This document shows positions 1-9,852 of a stretch of 64,000 nucleotides of DNA, in pieces (the first letter of the stretch is position 1; each line of letters opens with the position of its first letter). This DNA is from Klebsiella pneumoniae (GTDB lineage Bacteria > Pseudomonadota > Gammaproteobacteria > Eutrophobiales > Eutrophobiaceae). Both the position numbers and the translations under genes were made by a program. The notes beneath the pieces were generated by a model. It searched no databases. It was not told the DNA's origin and worked only from the letters and a program-made list of their open reading frames with translations. The stretch is from the NCBI GenBank assembly GCA_945878555.1, contig CAMDWI010000002.1:1-64000 (forward strand), read 5' to 3'.

Positions 1-1493
1 CCTAATTCCAGAAGCAGGTTTGCGGTGTCTTCATGGACCCCGTACGATCCCCGAAGTTGCAGATCCGGGCTTATACCAGCGGCCATACTCCAGGGGGTTT
101 CGCCAGCGCTGTTCCTGACATCTATTGTTGCACCGTGATCCGCAAGATATTTCACAACTTCAGTCGCGCCGGCAAATGCCGCCACATGAAGCGCTGTTCC
201 CCCACCAGCCCTTCCGACATCATACCCGACACCACCTCCGCTGTTAACATCTACACCCATCTCTACTATTGTTCTAACCGCTTCCAGTGATAATTTAACC
301 TGACTACGATTGTCCTTCACCTTTTGTTGATTCGCGAGCGTACATGATGCCTGGGCGGCAGCGATCAATGGTGTTGTTCCATGGTTAATCAGGCCAATCT
401 TCGGATCGGCGCCATAACTGGCCAATAACTTCAACAGGGGTACATCTAATGAAGCGGCGGCAAGAAAAAATGGTGTGGCCCCTTCCATTCCGGCAATACT
501 CTCACACATGTCGCGGGTAGCGGGGGCAATCGCAAAGCCTTTCGTAATCCGGGCATTTGGATCAGCACCCGCCTCCAGCAATGCCTTTGCCAATCCGGGC
601 ATATTCTCAGGGCGCTGACGGTAAAGAGGGTCATATACTCCCCCAATCATACGAGACAGCCCTTTACTGATAGCATAGTGTAGAGCTGTTACGCCATTTT
701 CATCTGCTGAGGCCGGGTCCGCTCCATTCTCTAACAGGAAAAGTGCCAGATCTTCATGGCCACTGGCACTGGCGATGACAAGCGAATTTCCAAATTCCTT
801 TGTTGATTCATCAGGATCAACTTCTGCCTGTATTAAATAACGGGTCGATTCAATATCACCGGATCGCGCCGCAAACAGTAGTGCGGTAAATCCACCAGAC
901 GTCGATGGATCCAGACAGGTCGTACACTTCTCTATCGGTTCTGTCTTTACTGTGACATCAACTCCGTAGTCCAGTAATAATTTAACAACATCAGAATGCT
1001 TGCCAGCGGATGCCCACATTAATGCCGTTTGCCCACGATTATTTTCTCTTGCGTTTGCATCTGCACCCGATGCTAGCAATGCTGCAACACCGCTTGTTGT
1101 GCCCGTTCTGGAACACGTCATAAGTACAGACTCACCCGTCCACGAGGCAGCGTTCGCATCTGCCCCCGCTTTGAGCAACTTCTCTACCATCTGGTTATTA
1201 CGATTGGTACAGGCAAGATGCAAAGGGGAAATCCCGTATTCATTTGCCGTATCCGGAGTTGCACCCAATTCAAGCAGGGTTTCGGCGATTTCCAAATCAT
1301 CCCAATAGACCGCCCAATGCAGTGCAGTCGCACCATCAACACCTTTGACATTCGCGTTGACGGACTTTTCAGCCAGTAATGATTGCACCTCGTTCTTATC
1401 ATATTTTTGCAACGATTCAATCAATCGACCATCATCCGCGGCGTTTGCATAGGATGTCATTGATAAAACAAACATCGTTGCGAGTAATTTCAT
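1..1493 (-). CDS. secreted ankyrin-repeat protein, C-terminus beyond the window
   Basis: An open frame of 497 codons reads from an ATG at 1493 to the left edge without a stop, so the C-terminus is missing. The N-terminus looks like a Sec signal peptide, with cleavage likely after residue 18 (SYANA). The rest is built from ankyrin repeats, recognisable as GATALHWAVYW, GISPLHLACTN, GQTALMWASAG, GVTALHYAISK and GGTALHVAAFA, each followed by LLxxGAD-type turns. A CTTC pair lies between repeats, near residue 205. Ankyrin repeats are protein-protein scaffolds and no enzymatic domain is visible. The gene is last in a minus-strand run behind DUF1552 and DUF1592 genes, 56 bp downstream of the DUF1552 stop, so co-expression is likely. 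The role is unknown; a periplasmic partner for those two proteins is an inference. Confidence 0.85.
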   Translation of the reverse strand, partial: MKLLATMFVLSMTSYANAADDGRLIESLQKYDKNEVQSLLAEKSVNANVKGVDGATALHWAVYWDDLEIAETLLELGATPDTANEYGISPLHLACTNRNNQMVEKLLKAGADANAASWTGESVLMTCSRTGTTSGVAALLASGADANARENNRGQTALMWASAGKHSDVVKLLLDYGVDVTVKTEPIEKCTTCLDPSTSGGFTALLFAARSGDIESTRYLIQAEVDPDESTKEFGNSLVIASASGHEDLALFLLENGADPASADENGVTALHYAISKGLSRMIGGVYDPLYRQRPENMPGLAKALLEAGADPNARITKGFAIAPATRDMCESIAGMEGATPFFLAAASLDVPLLKLLASYGADPKIGLINHGTTPLIAAAQASCTLANQQKVKDNRSQVKLSLEAVRTIVEMGVDVNSGGGVGYDVGRAGGGTALHVAAFAGATEVVKYLADHGATIDVRNSAGETPWSMAAGISPDLQLRGSYGVHEDTANLLLEL

Positions 1494-1549
1494 GCAACCC
1501 GAATTATTAGCAATCAAGTCCACACAGACTGATACTGGTTTGCTGTATT

Positions 1550-2914
1550 TCATACAGTTGCATGAGACCTGGTTGTTGACATGGAAAGCAAATTTATACC
1601 ACCAGTACTATCTCCAAACTTGTCAGCCTGTATACCCAGTTTATCCAGCACAGTTAAATACAGGTTCGAGATTGGTGTGCCTTCAGGATATCCAATATGG
1701 CCACCGCCGCCTGGCAGTTTTCCTGACCCGCCACCAATCAAGAGTATGGGCAAATTGTGCATCAGATGCATATTACCGTCACTCATGGAGCCGCCATACA
1801 TCACCATCATGTTATCCAGTAATGACCCCTCGATATCCGGTGTTGAGCGTAGCTTCTCCAGATAATAAGCCAGCAATTGGGAATGATACAGATCGATGCG
1901 CGAGATCTTTCCCAGATTAACCGGATCGCCCCGATGATGTGAGAGAGAATGATGGACTTCGGGAACACCAATTTCCGGGTAGGTTCGATTACTTTGCTCA
2001 GCCCCCATCATGAAGGTAATCATGCGTGTTATGTCGGTCTGGAATGCCAATACCTGCAGATCAAACATCAACTTTAAATGCTCGACAAATTCGGTCGGGA
2101 CCCCTGTTGGAGGATCCATAGAAGGTAATTCCCGACCTGACTGCTTTTCTGCCATTTGTATCCGGCGTTCGACACCCCGCATGGCTTCGAGATACTCCGT
2201 CAATCGGCGACGATCATCCGCGCCGACTTTCTGCATCATTCTGGTTGCTGCATCAGCGACCGAATCCAGAATGCTTTTCTCATTTTGAATACGGGCGAGC
2301 CGAACAGCAGGGTCGGTACTGTCACCAAAGAGTCTTTCAAATACCGCACGTGGCCGATATTCTATCGGAAGCGGCGTCGTCGGGGTTTTCCAGGAAAGAG
2401 TGCTTATGTAGGCACAACTCCACCCCTTCTCGCAACTACCGACAGCATCACTGGTATGCAAACCCAGCTCTAATGATCCTAGTTGCGTCTGGTTACTGAA
2501 TTCTTTTGCTATTATCTGATCAATCGATACACCCGTATGGCCCTCACGGAGTGGATGGACCCCGGTCAGAAATACCCCACCCGCCCGTTCATGTGGCGCA
2601 GACTCACCTTCACCCGGTAATGGATCACCCGCCGGGTTATTCAGACCTGTAAGAACAAATAATTGATCCTTGTAAGGGGCCAGTGGTTGTAACGTCGGAG
2701 TTAACTGGAAAGATTTGCCAAACGTCGCAGGCGTCCAGTCCTGCATATTCTGACCGTTGGGGGCAAAAATAATGGAAAATCGCCGGGGGATTTCCTGTTT
2801 ATTTTCAGCTGAAGCGAGCGCAGGAAACATCGCACTTATCGCCGGCAAGGCGATAGATGCGCCAACCCCGCGCAAAAAGGCCCTTCTTGGCATAGCCTTT
2901 TTGAATATAAACAT
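1550..2914 (-). CDS. DUF1552 domain protein with Tat signal
   Basis: This 454-residue protein begins with a twin-arginine leader (RRAFLRG at about residues 9-15) followed by a hydrophobic, alanine-rich stretch ending in ASA, so it is probably exported folded. The body matches the DUF1552 family, which I place in the alkaline-phosphatase/sulfatase-like fold with DUF1501. Typical segments are the N-terminal IFAPNGQNMQDW, the central VHHSLSHHRGD and the C-terminal MMVMYGGSMSDGNMHL. The catalytic activity of the family is not established. It sits 94 bp downstream of a DUF1592 gene, the usual partner in planctomycetes and in many marine gammaproteobacteria. The start is supported by the position of the Tat motif. 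Confidence 0.88.
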   Translation of the reverse strand: MFIFKKAMPRRAFLRGVGASIALPAISAMFPALASAENKQEIPRRFSIIFAPNGQNMQDWTPATFGKSFQLTPTLQPLAPYKDQLFVLTGLNNPAGDPLPGEGESAPHERAGGVFLTGVHPLREGHTGVSIDQIIAKEFSNQTQLGSLELGLHTSDAVGSCEKGWSCAYISTLSWKTPTTPLPIEYRPRAVFERLFGDSTDPAVRLARIQNEKSILDSVADAATRMMQKVGADDRRRLTEYLEAMRGVERRIQMAEKQSGRELPSMDPPTGVPTEFVEHLKLMFDLQVLAFQTDITRMITFMMGAEQSNRTYPEIGVPEVHHSLSHHRGDPVNLGKISRIDLYHSQLLAYYLEKLRSTPDIEGSLLDNMMVMYGGSMSDGNMHLMHNLPILLIGGGSGKLPGGGGHIGYPEGTPISNLYLTVLDKLGIQADKFGDSTGGINLLSMSTTRSHATV

Positions 2915-3008
2915 TACAAACCCTCCTGATATAACGAGATAACAATTGAATCATTGTTTAAATATTTCATCTGCAATCCGCACACACACCTCACAATTCA
3001 TTATTTGA

Positions 3009-5444
3009 CTACTCCATCGTTGAATCAGGCACCTCTCTCATCAGAAACGGCCGGCTTTTTACGATAGACAAAATCAAGGACGATATATTGTAATCAGCCG
3101 GGGCCGATGCCCTCATTATTGCCCGCATGGCAGGCGCGTCCGTATGTTTAATCTCACGTCCCAGCGCATACGTCAGTAATTTTTCGATAACCGTCAGGAC
3201 AAAATCACGTTGCAGGTTTTGATGCAATACTTCCTGCAGGCCCGCCAGGCCCTCAAATTTCGTGCCGTCCGGCATCGTCCCGGAGGCATCTATTGACGTA
3301 TTCGAATCGACATCCAGCGTCCGCCAGGTCCCGATAGCATCATAATTTTCCAAAGCAAAACCCAGCGGGTCCATGACCTTATGACAACCCGCACAGACGG
3401 GATTTGCCCGGTGTTGCTCCATTCGCCCCCGCATGTTTAACACCTTCCCCTCGTCATTTGTATTTCTTAATCCGGGGACATTCGCAGGGGGAGCCGGCGG
3501 TGGCGCGCTCAGAATATTTTCCAGTATCCATTTACCCCGGATAGTCGGGGCAGTCCGGTTCGCGTAAGAGGTAACGGTAAGGATGCTACCTTGAGCAAGC
3601 AGCCCGCCTCGCGGTTGACCCTCTACAGATACCTTCCGGAAATGGCTTCCATAGACATTTTGAATCCCGTAATGTTTGGCCAGACGCTCATTCAAAAAGG
3701 TATATTCTGCGCTTAATAACTCCATCAGCGGCAACTCATTGCGGAATATATATTCGAAGAACAGTTTTGTTTCTGTCTCAAACGCCTGACGCAGGTTTTC
3801 ATCAAAGTAAGGAAATAATTCAGAATCAGGAACAGCGATATTCAATTTGCCGAGTTTCAGCCATTGGGAGGCAAAATTATCAGTCAACGCCTGGGAACGT
3901 GGATCAGCCAACATGCGCTTAACCTGATCTTCCAGAATTTGCGGCTCGCTTAGCTTGCCATTTTCAGCTATGGAAAGTAATTCTTCATCCGGGATACTAC
4001 TCCAGAGGAAAAGTGATAACCGTGTGGCAAGTTCTCTGTCGGACAGCGGGTATATCTCACCTGCTTTTCGCTTTTCCGGAACTTCTTCCAGTACAAACAA
4101 AAACTCGGGACCGGCGAGCATACGTTCAATTGCCATCCCGATACCCGATTCAAATCCGCCATTCCGGTTACCTTGCTGATAAAACGCGAGCAGATCATCT
4201 ATTTCCTGTTTTTGAGGACTTCTGCGATAGGCGAGACGGGCCAGGTTGGTGAGGATACGTTCTGCGCAAATCTGGTCATCCGTTTTTGATTCAGGTCGAC
4301 AAATAAAAATCCGTTCCCGGCTGGCCGTGTCACCCATCCCCTGGGCCTCAAACGGTCCACCGATTGCTACAGATCTGACACCCGGCACGCCCCCTTTATA
4401 CTGGGTGTAGTCATAGCGAGTAAGATCGGGATACAACGGTTGTTCCGGCATCATGATTTCTTCCAGAAATGCCGCCGATACCAGATGCGTACCCGCTTTC
4501 GCCGGAAAACGCACTTCTAACTGCTCATCCGCGTACCTTTCATATTCTTCCTGTTTTGGGTCACCTTGCCCACCTGTGGAAAATACCCCGGCGGATCGTC
4601 CTTTAACTTCCCCCCCGATCTCGAAAAGTTTAACTCGTGCACCGTTAAGGCGGATGTCCAGTAAATGCGGTTTATTGATCAGACCACGAATGTAGTCCCG
4701 ATAATTTTTCTGCAACCGAACCTGGATCACGTATTCTCCATCCATTGGAAAATAGTGTTGAACAGCTATTCCCCCATGGGAACCAAAGGGGATGTTTTCA
4801 CTATTGCGTTCTCCCGGTCTGAGGTCCTGGGATACTGAGTAATACTCAAATTCAGGATGCATATCCGGGTTGCCAATCGCCTGCAGCCGGACCTTTCTGG
4901 CCGCCGCAATGTACTGCTCTCCCAACAACGGTGAAAGAGTCAGTACAGCCCCGATATTATCAAACCCGAACATGGCATCATCAGGTGGAAGCAAGTTCTC
5001 ATCCACTTCAACTGACAATAAGTCACGTACGGAATTCAGGTATTCCGTCCGGTTCAGGCGACGAAACATCGGCTTACCCGGCTCAGGGTCAGCCAGCGCA
5101 TTGCTATCCAGTTCAGATTCCAGATATCCCGCCAGGGCCAGATATGTGGCTTCATCTGGTCGCGACATCCCGGCAGGCGGCATAATCCTGGCCTGGAGTT
5201 TTCGCAATACTTTCTCCCAGATATCTGCATTTGAACCAATGTTTTTAACATCGATCCCCTGTAACGATAATCCGGCAGTCTTGAGTGTGTCGTTATGACA
5301 AGTCACGCAATACGTGTTCAAGGCATCACTATAGGCAGTCGCCGGTAGTGACCCGGAGTTGCCCGTAGCTTGTTGCGCCATAGACAAGGAACAAAAACCA
5401 AAAAACATGCTCCCCGCCAGAAACCTGATCCCAAGTCTAGACAT
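3009..5444 (-). CDS. DUF1592/DUF1588-type c-type cytochrome-like protein
   Basis: This 811-residue exported protein has a signal peptide of about 23 residues ending at SMAQ. A haem-binding CVTCH motif (46-50) is followed by the planctomycete-type chain DUF1587 (about 115-185), a carbohydrate-binding-like middle part, DUF1595/DUF1592 (about 400-610), DUF1588 with a second CxxCH motif (CAGCH, 684-688, followed by KVMDPLGFALENYD) and DUF1585 at the C-terminus. Two CxxCH motifs predict covalent haem in the periplasm. The family's substrate is unknown, and roles in oxidative polymer degradation are speculation. It lies between a TonB-dependent receptor and a DUF1552 protein, which suggests uptake of a compound and its periplasmic processing. 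Confidence 0.88.
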   Translation of the reverse strand: MSRLGIRFLAGSMFFGFCSLSMAQQATGNSGSLPATAYSDALNTYCVTCHNDTLKTAGLSLQGIDVKNIGSNADIWEKVLRKLQARIMPPAGMSRPDEATYLALAGYLESELDSNALADPEPGKPMFRRLNRTEYLNSVRDLLSVEVDENLLPPDDAMFGFDNIGAVLTLSPLLGEQYIAAARKVRLQAIGNPDMHPEFEYYSVSQDLRPGERNSENIPFGSHGGIAVQHYFPMDGEYVIQVRLQKNYRDYIRGLINKPHLLDIRLNGARVKLFEIGGEVKGRSAGVFSTGGQGDPKQEEYERYADEQLEVRFPAKAGTHLVSAAFLEEIMMPEQPLYPDLTRYDYTQYKGGVPGVRSVAIGGPFEAQGMGDTASRERIFICRPESKTDDQICAERILTNLARLAYRRSPQKQEIDDLLAFYQQGNRNGGFESGIGMAIERMLAGPEFLFVLEEVPEKRKAGEIYPLSDRELATRLSLFLWSSIPDEELLSIAENGKLSEPQILEDQVKRMLADPRSQALTDNFASQWLKLGKLNIAVPDSELFPYFDENLRQAFETETKLFFEYIFRNELPLMELLSAEYTFLNERLAKHYGIQNVYGSHFRKVSVEGQPRGGLLAQGSILTVTSYANRTAPTIRGKWILENILSAPPPAPPANVPGLRNTNDEGKVLNMRGRMEQHRANPVCAGCHKVMDPLGFALENYDAIGTWRTLDVDSNTSIDASGTMPDGTKFEGLAGLQEVLHQNLQRDFVLTVIEKLLTYALGREIKHTDAPAMRAIMRASAPADYNISSLILSIVKSRPFLMREVPDSTME

Positions 5445-5564
5445 CCCTCAATACTCTCCGGAAGAACTCATAAACAAAAGGTTACAGCGTATCTATTCAA
5501 GTGTAGCCGGGTGTTCAAATTCGTCAACCCATACACAAATCCCGGGTGTACCTTCCTTAAAGCA

Positions 5565-5593
5565 GCATCGTCGCGCAAACCGCGCGACGATGC
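5565..5593 (-). terminator. hairpin downstream of the TonB receptor
   Basis: A perfect 12-bp stem (GCATCGTCGCGC and its complement) with a 5-base loop lies 32-60 bases past the receptor stop. On the minus strand it is followed by only a short T-rich stretch (GCTTTAAGG), so it may be a weak intrinsic terminator or an mRNA 3' stabiliser. Confidence 0.55.
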
Positions 5594-5624
5594 ACACGAC
5601 ATTAAATGCAACATATTTCAGTCG

Positions 5625-8381
5625 TTATTCATAAAGGTACTGCATCTGTATGCCGTAGCTGAACCAGTTCTGGGAGCTCAGTATCTGACCATTCCGGGAT
5701 AGATTCGGTCTGGGGTCTTCTTCCAGGAAGTAGCTCAGACCATGGCCGAGCATGTTGCGACCCCACACGGACAGCCGCCACTTGTCGTCCAATTCGGCGA
5801 TACCTAAATTCATGTTGATGATAGTGCGTTGGTCATACGCTGCAACCCCGCTGTAACCCCTAACGTCCCGGACATAGCCGTCGCTGAAGGTGACCTTGGT
5901 AGAAAACTCATACTTGAGACTATTGGCAAAGGGATACCACCAGTCGAGGCCCGCTACGAACTTCCAGTCAGGAGTGCGCGTGGCTTTAGTGCCGGAACGA
6001 TCGATAGTGCCAGCCGGATAACCATCCGATTGCCCTGCTGCTGCTTCCGCCGCACTGACACATGGACCGGTATCGGCTTGATCGAACTCGACAGTGGTAC
6101 AACCCGCACCCAGGAAGCTCAGCATCTTGCCGTCCATGAGTGCACCAGACAAGTCAACCCTCAGGTAATCGTTGAGCTGCCAGCGGCCATCGATCTCCAC
6201 CCCCTGCGTGCGTTGCCTACCGGCGTTGGCCGAGCGGCTGAATTGTTGACCGCCGCCAACCTGCTCTGGTACCACGGTGGAGACCTGCATGTTCTTGATT
6301 GTCATCGAGAACACGTTGATATTGTAGCTGGCCGCCCCGTCCAGCAGCGTGCCCTTGCCCCCGATCTCGAAGTTCTCGGCGTACTCCGGTTCCAGAGAGA
6401 ACGACTCAGGGTCTTCTGGCCCTTCCGCCGTGGAGATGTCAGCACCTCCGCCCTTGAAGGCCCGGGCCCATTTGGCGTATAGGGAGTGGTTCTCGGTAGG
6501 CCGGTAGCGCAGGGTTACCTGCGGGTCAAGGTTGTTATCGTTGTAAGTTTGTTTAAATTCAGTATTGTTATTGGGTTCCCGGATCCAGTTCAGGGATGGA
6601 CCGATGGCGACAGGCGACATGGTATCCCATGCGTCTGGCACCACTCGGACCCCCCAGCGATGGGTCCAGAATCCGGCGCCGTAGGTGCCGCATTGAGGAT
6701 GGCCGGTGGCACAATCGATGATATCTGTCCCCATAGTGACCGAGTGAAGCCGGTTAGTGTTGTGGTTCACACCCCAGGCCATGCCATCGCCGACGGCGTC
6801 CACGACCGCTGCCCCGGTATTACTCGTACCGGGAGCTGACACTCTCGAATCCGGATCGATATCGAAGATCCAGGTAGAACCGAGCCCTTGTATAAGGGAG
6901 GTTTTCTTGATGTCCGTGTAGCGGGCGCCGAAATCCAGTGAGGCCTTGTTATCCAGGAAGTTTAATGAAACCCCCGCGAAGGCGCTCATCCATGTGGTGT
7001 CCTGCCAGGCATGCTGGTGACGCATGGGAAACCTCAGGCTGGCGCCGATGGTGGCTGTCATGTACCTGGGGTCGCCCGGGTTGCCAAGATCCAGGTCCTC
7101 TTGCTGATAAAACGCCCCTGCCTCCCACTCGATTCTGCCGCCTCGCGGTGACAGAAAGCGGAACTCCTGGCTGAGCAAATCGAAGATCTCGCCGCGGTGC
7201 TGGGCGGAGGACGGGATCGGGGTTATCGAATTGTCGAAATTGACACGCCTTTGGAAGTCCAGATAGGCCGAGTTCGAGTCAACGATGATGCCGTTATCGA
7301 ATTCGTAGCTCAGGCCCAGTCGGTAGTTGTAGAAGTCCATATTGTCATGGGCCTCGTTGTTCTCCATTATGGTTTCCTGCACGTCGATCTTGTCGATCAT
7401 GCCCGCAGTGGAGTCTCTCTGGTTGATCCCATCTATCGCATGAAAGAAGGGTTTCTGCCCCTCCCTCATGCCGATGCGGATAAAACCATCTTCAACACAG
7501 CTCGGATAGGGTATGAGGTCTATCGTCTCGGTAAACGTGGTAAGCCCCGGAATCGTCAGTGCTCGCTCGGTCAAGGGATCTCTCGTTGTCTTTTCATTGC
7601 GACAGATGACCTGGCCTTCTCCCTCATTGCGGCGATTCGCCCATTCGGCCTTCAGCGTGGCCTGGAAGTTTTCCGTAGGCGTCCACTGCAAGGTGGCACG
7701 TGCCGCGGCCTCTACTCCTGATGGAAACATGCTGCCGGTGATAACGTCCCTGATATAACCGCCCGATCGGTCGTACTGACCAGCAACGCGGATCCCCAAG
7801 GTGTCCGTGATGGGACCACCGACGCCGCCTTCGACGCTCATGCGTTCCCAGTTTCCGTATTCGGCAGTCACATCACCTTCCCACTCGGGGGTAGGTTTCT
7901 TGGTATTAATACTGAAGGCCCCTGCAGTCGCGTTCTGGCCGAAGGCAAGTGGCTGCGGGCCGCGCAGGATCTCGAGGCGTTCCACATCAAGAAACGCCCC
8001 CATGATCATCGAGGTGCGAGCGTAGTGTACGCCGTCAGCGAAAATGGGTGTGGCCGATTCCAGACCGAGGTTATTGCCGGTGGTGCCCATGCCGCGAATG
8101 GCGACGTTCTGTGTCTGGCTACGGTTATCAATCTCGACACTGGGAGAGAAACTGGCGATGTCCTCCATAGAACGGAAGCCCTGCTTGGCGATCATATCAC
8201 CGCTGAAGGTTTCAATCGAAACAGGTACTTCCTGCAGTGACTGCTCGCGCCGCTGGGCAGTCACCACGATCTCTTCGAGCACCTGGGCCGAGACAGAGGC
8301 CGGGAACAACAATCCAAAAGATATTACAGCGAAAAAAATACGATAATACTGTACACAACGAATTGTTATCTTCGTTAACAT
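5625..8381 (-). CDS. TonB-dependent outer-membrane receptor
   Basis: This 918-residue protein has a signal peptide ending near residue 32 (PASVSAQ). A TonB-box-like segment (EEIVVTAQRRE, from about residue 36) is followed by the plug domain (VPVSIETFSGDMIAKQG, RILRGPQP-like ILRGPQPLAFGQNATAGA) and a long beta-barrel. Plug and barrel make it a ligand-gated importer energised by TonB-ExbBD. The ligand cannot be told from sequence, and no siderophore or B12 locus is adjacent. The EIVVTAQ-type plug is common in receptors for complex organic substrates. The last residues are YLYE rather than the terminal aromatic residue usual for BAM substrates, which is a small oddity. It heads the minus-strand group with the DUF1592, DUF1552 and ankyrin genes. 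Confidence 0.92.
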   Translation of the reverse strand: MLTKITIRCVQYYRIFFAVISFGLLFPASVSAQVLEEIVVTAQRREQSLQEVPVSIETFSGDMIAKQGFRSMEDIASFSPSVEIDNRSQTQNVAIRGMGTTGNNLGLESATPIFADGVHYARTSMIMGAFLDVERLEILRGPQPLAFGQNATAGAFSINTKKPTPEWEGDVTAEYGNWERMSVEGGVGGPITDTLGIRVAGQYDRSGGYIRDVITGSMFPSGVEAAARATLQWTPTENFQATLKAEWANRRNEGEGQVICRNEKTTRDPLTERALTIPGLTTFTETIDLIPYPSCVEDGFIRIGMREGQKPFFHAIDGINQRDSTAGMIDKIDVQETIMENNEAHDNMDFYNYRLGLSYEFDNGIIVDSNSAYLDFQRRVNFDNSITPIPSSAQHRGEIFDLLSQEFRFLSPRGGRIEWEAGAFYQQEDLDLGNPGDPRYMTATIGASLRFPMRHQHAWQDTTWMSAFAGVSLNFLDNKASLDFGARYTDIKKTSLIQGLGSTWIFDIDPDSRVSAPGTSNTGAAVVDAVGDGMAWGVNHNTNRLHSVTMGTDIIDCATGHPQCGTYGAGFWTHRWGVRVVPDAWDTMSPVAIGPSLNWIREPNNNTEFKQTYNDNNLDPQVTLRYRPTENHSLYAKWARAFKGGGADISTAEGPEDPESFSLEPEYAENFEIGGKGTLLDGAASYNINVFSMTIKNMQVSTVVPEQVGGGQQFSRSANAGRQRTQGVEIDGRWQLNDYLRVDLSGALMDGKMLSFLGAGCTTVEFDQADTGPCVSAAEAAAGQSDGYPAGTIDRSGTKATRTPDWKFVAGLDWWYPFANSLKYEFSTKVTFSDGYVRDVRGYSGVAAYDQRTIINMNLGIAELDDKWRLSVWGRNMLGHGLSYFLEEDPRPNLSRNGQILSSQNWFSYGIQMQYLYE

Positions 8382-8697
8382 TTCCCCATTCCCCCCATTG
8401 ACAGTTTAAGAATTATTAAAATCTTAATCACATCATGTCCAGAACGTAGCACAGCAAGAGGGGCTATGTCTATCAAAGAGTAATCCCCACATTAATGATG
8501 GCATTCATAGAGTAGTGGGTTAAGCTGCCAGTTTTAATTTCTGATTGGGTAACCATCAGACAATGCATCGTGCATAACATCCATCTGCGGGTTCTCCTCC
8601 TCCAGCTCCTTCATCGGCAACGGTATACCGGAGCAACCACGCCTGTTTCGTTATTTTCCAAAAATATGCATATGCCATGGAAAGCAGATGTTGCTCC
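8382..8697. other. intergenic region, leader of the TonB receptor
   Basis: These 316 bases hold the upstream region of the receptor, AT-rich next to its start (AAGAATTATTAAAATCTTAATC near 8409). I see no convincing gene, repeat of the families found elsewhere, or RNA. It also marks the left border of the accessory island. Confidence 0.5.
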
Positions 8698-9207
8698 CTA
8701 TAATGCCATTATCCGTTTTGCCATTTCCCGATCCGGCCACCAGAATTTCCGATTATCCCGCACCCGCACCGGGGTATGACATAACCAGCGAGACACTGAC
8801 AAGGGATCCAGCTGCATCACATTCGCTACATCATAAACCCGTGCATCCAGCATATAACTCATCTGGGTCAGGGTACCCACCACCGAACGATCAGTACTGG
8901 AATCATAGACCATCGGACCCAATACCAGTTCTGCCTTGCGAATCTGCACATCCGGCACTTCCATACAGGCAAGTGACGCCGTAAACAACACACGAAACAA
9001 TCGGCCCAGCTCAGCAAAATGCGGTTTGCGCAGCCCCGGCATGAACAGGGTATAACGGGTTTCATCATGACAAAACAACAGGCAATTATGTCGGTCAATA
9101 ATATAGATATGGGCATGCCAGCTTCCGAGCGGACTGGTTTCCGCTTCCGCACGGGCGGAAACGCCGGGTAGTTTGGCGGCGAGTTTTTTAGTGCAGTGGA
9201 GAATCAT
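8698..9207 (-). CDS. DUF6933-like protein
   Basis: This 169-residue cytoplasmic protein opens with MILHCTKKLAAKL, which I recognise as the start typical of the DUF6933 family. A β-rich middle part follows (SWHAHIYIIDRHNCLLFCHDETRYTLFMPGL). There is no signal peptide or membrane segment. Family function is unknown; members often lie in mobile or defence regions. The C-terminal half (SYMLDARVYDVANVMQLDP...) ends with an arginine/tryptophan-rich tail. It lies 21 bp downstream of the Fic gene on the same strand and could share its transcript. The family assignment is from memory of its N-terminus. Confidence 0.65.
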   Translation of the reverse strand: MILHCTKKLAAKLPGVSARAEAETSPLGSWHAHIYIIDRHNCLLFCHDETRYTLFMPGLRKPHFAELGRLFRVLFTASLACMEVPDVQIRKAELVLGPMVYDSSTDRSVVGTLTQMSYMLDARVYDVANVMQLDPLSVSRWLCHTPVRVRDNRKFWWPDREMAKRIMAL

Positions 9208-9228
9208 CAGTAATTAAATAATTCACAT

Positions 9229-9843
9229 TCATAGGAGGGAAATTCTTGTCTGCTCCTCTTCTGTTTTCGATACAAATTTAATCAACGGACCATAATCATT
9301 ATTATCCGCCGCCTGTAATGCCCGGATATAAGTCTGTCGATGTTCGCCCGCATCATCCAGTTTATGCGTACCCCAGTCTATCGGCCGTTTGTTCAATACC
9401 TTTTCCAATATCACATCGGTCATAATACGGGAAAAACGGCCGTTCCCATTCGGGAACGGGTGAATCTTCACCAGTCGATGGTGGAACCTGGCAGCAAATT
9501 CTTCCCTGTTGTACGTGCCATGTTTCACCCAATACCTTGCATCATCAAGCAAGGTTCGTAGCTCACTTCCAATCAACAAACGATCAATCCCGATATTCTT
9601 GTCTGTTCGCCGGAAACTCCCTGCCCATGACCAGACCGATCCGAACAAACGTTTATGCAATTCCAGCAGAAACGCCTCGCTGAGAAAATCCTTGTACTTG
9701 CGCTGACGCGACAGCCAGATGAAACCTTCCTGTATGTTCTGTTGTTCCAGCTGATCCAGCTCTTCGCGGGTTTGAATATGCGGATATTTCAACCCTTCCA
9801 TTTCATCAGGATCCAGCGGCGTTGCACCTTCCGGGTATTCCAT
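9229..9843 (-). CDS. mobile mystery protein B, Fic-domain AMP-transferase
   Basis: This 204-residue protein has a Fic core with the full catalytic motif HPFPNGNGRFSR (128-139). The motif His and the GNGR loop are the residues Fic enzymes use to transfer AMP from ATP to hydroxyl groups of target proteins. Upstream lies the family's LHKRLFGSVWSWAGSFR segment. Length and N-terminus (EGATPLDPDE, linked to YPHIQTREELDQLE) match the TIGR02613 group called mobile mystery protein B. That group is nearly always paired with mobile mystery protein A, which ends 9 bp upstream here. Toxin-antitoxin or plasmid-maintenance roles have been suggested but not shown. I see no inhibitory (S/T)xxxE(G/N) helix with certainty. 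Confidence 0.88.
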   Translation of the reverse strand: MEYPEGATPLDPDEMEGLKYPHIQTREELDQLEQQNIQEGFIWLSRQRKYKDFLSEAFLLELHKRLFGSVWSWAGSFRRTDKNIGIDRLLIGSELRTLLDDARYWVKHGTYNREEFAARFHHRLVKIHPFPNGNGRFSRIMTDVILEKVLNKRPIDWGTHKLDDAGEHRQTYIRALQAADNNDYGPLIKFVSKTEEEQTRISLL

Positions 9844-9852
9844 TACCTTATC

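Noticed and set aside
8540-8640. Short minus-strand peptide MKELEEENPQMDVM, like the coiled coil of IS3 OrfA
   Set aside because: Only about ten residues look similar and the neighbouring translation shows nothing of a transposase.
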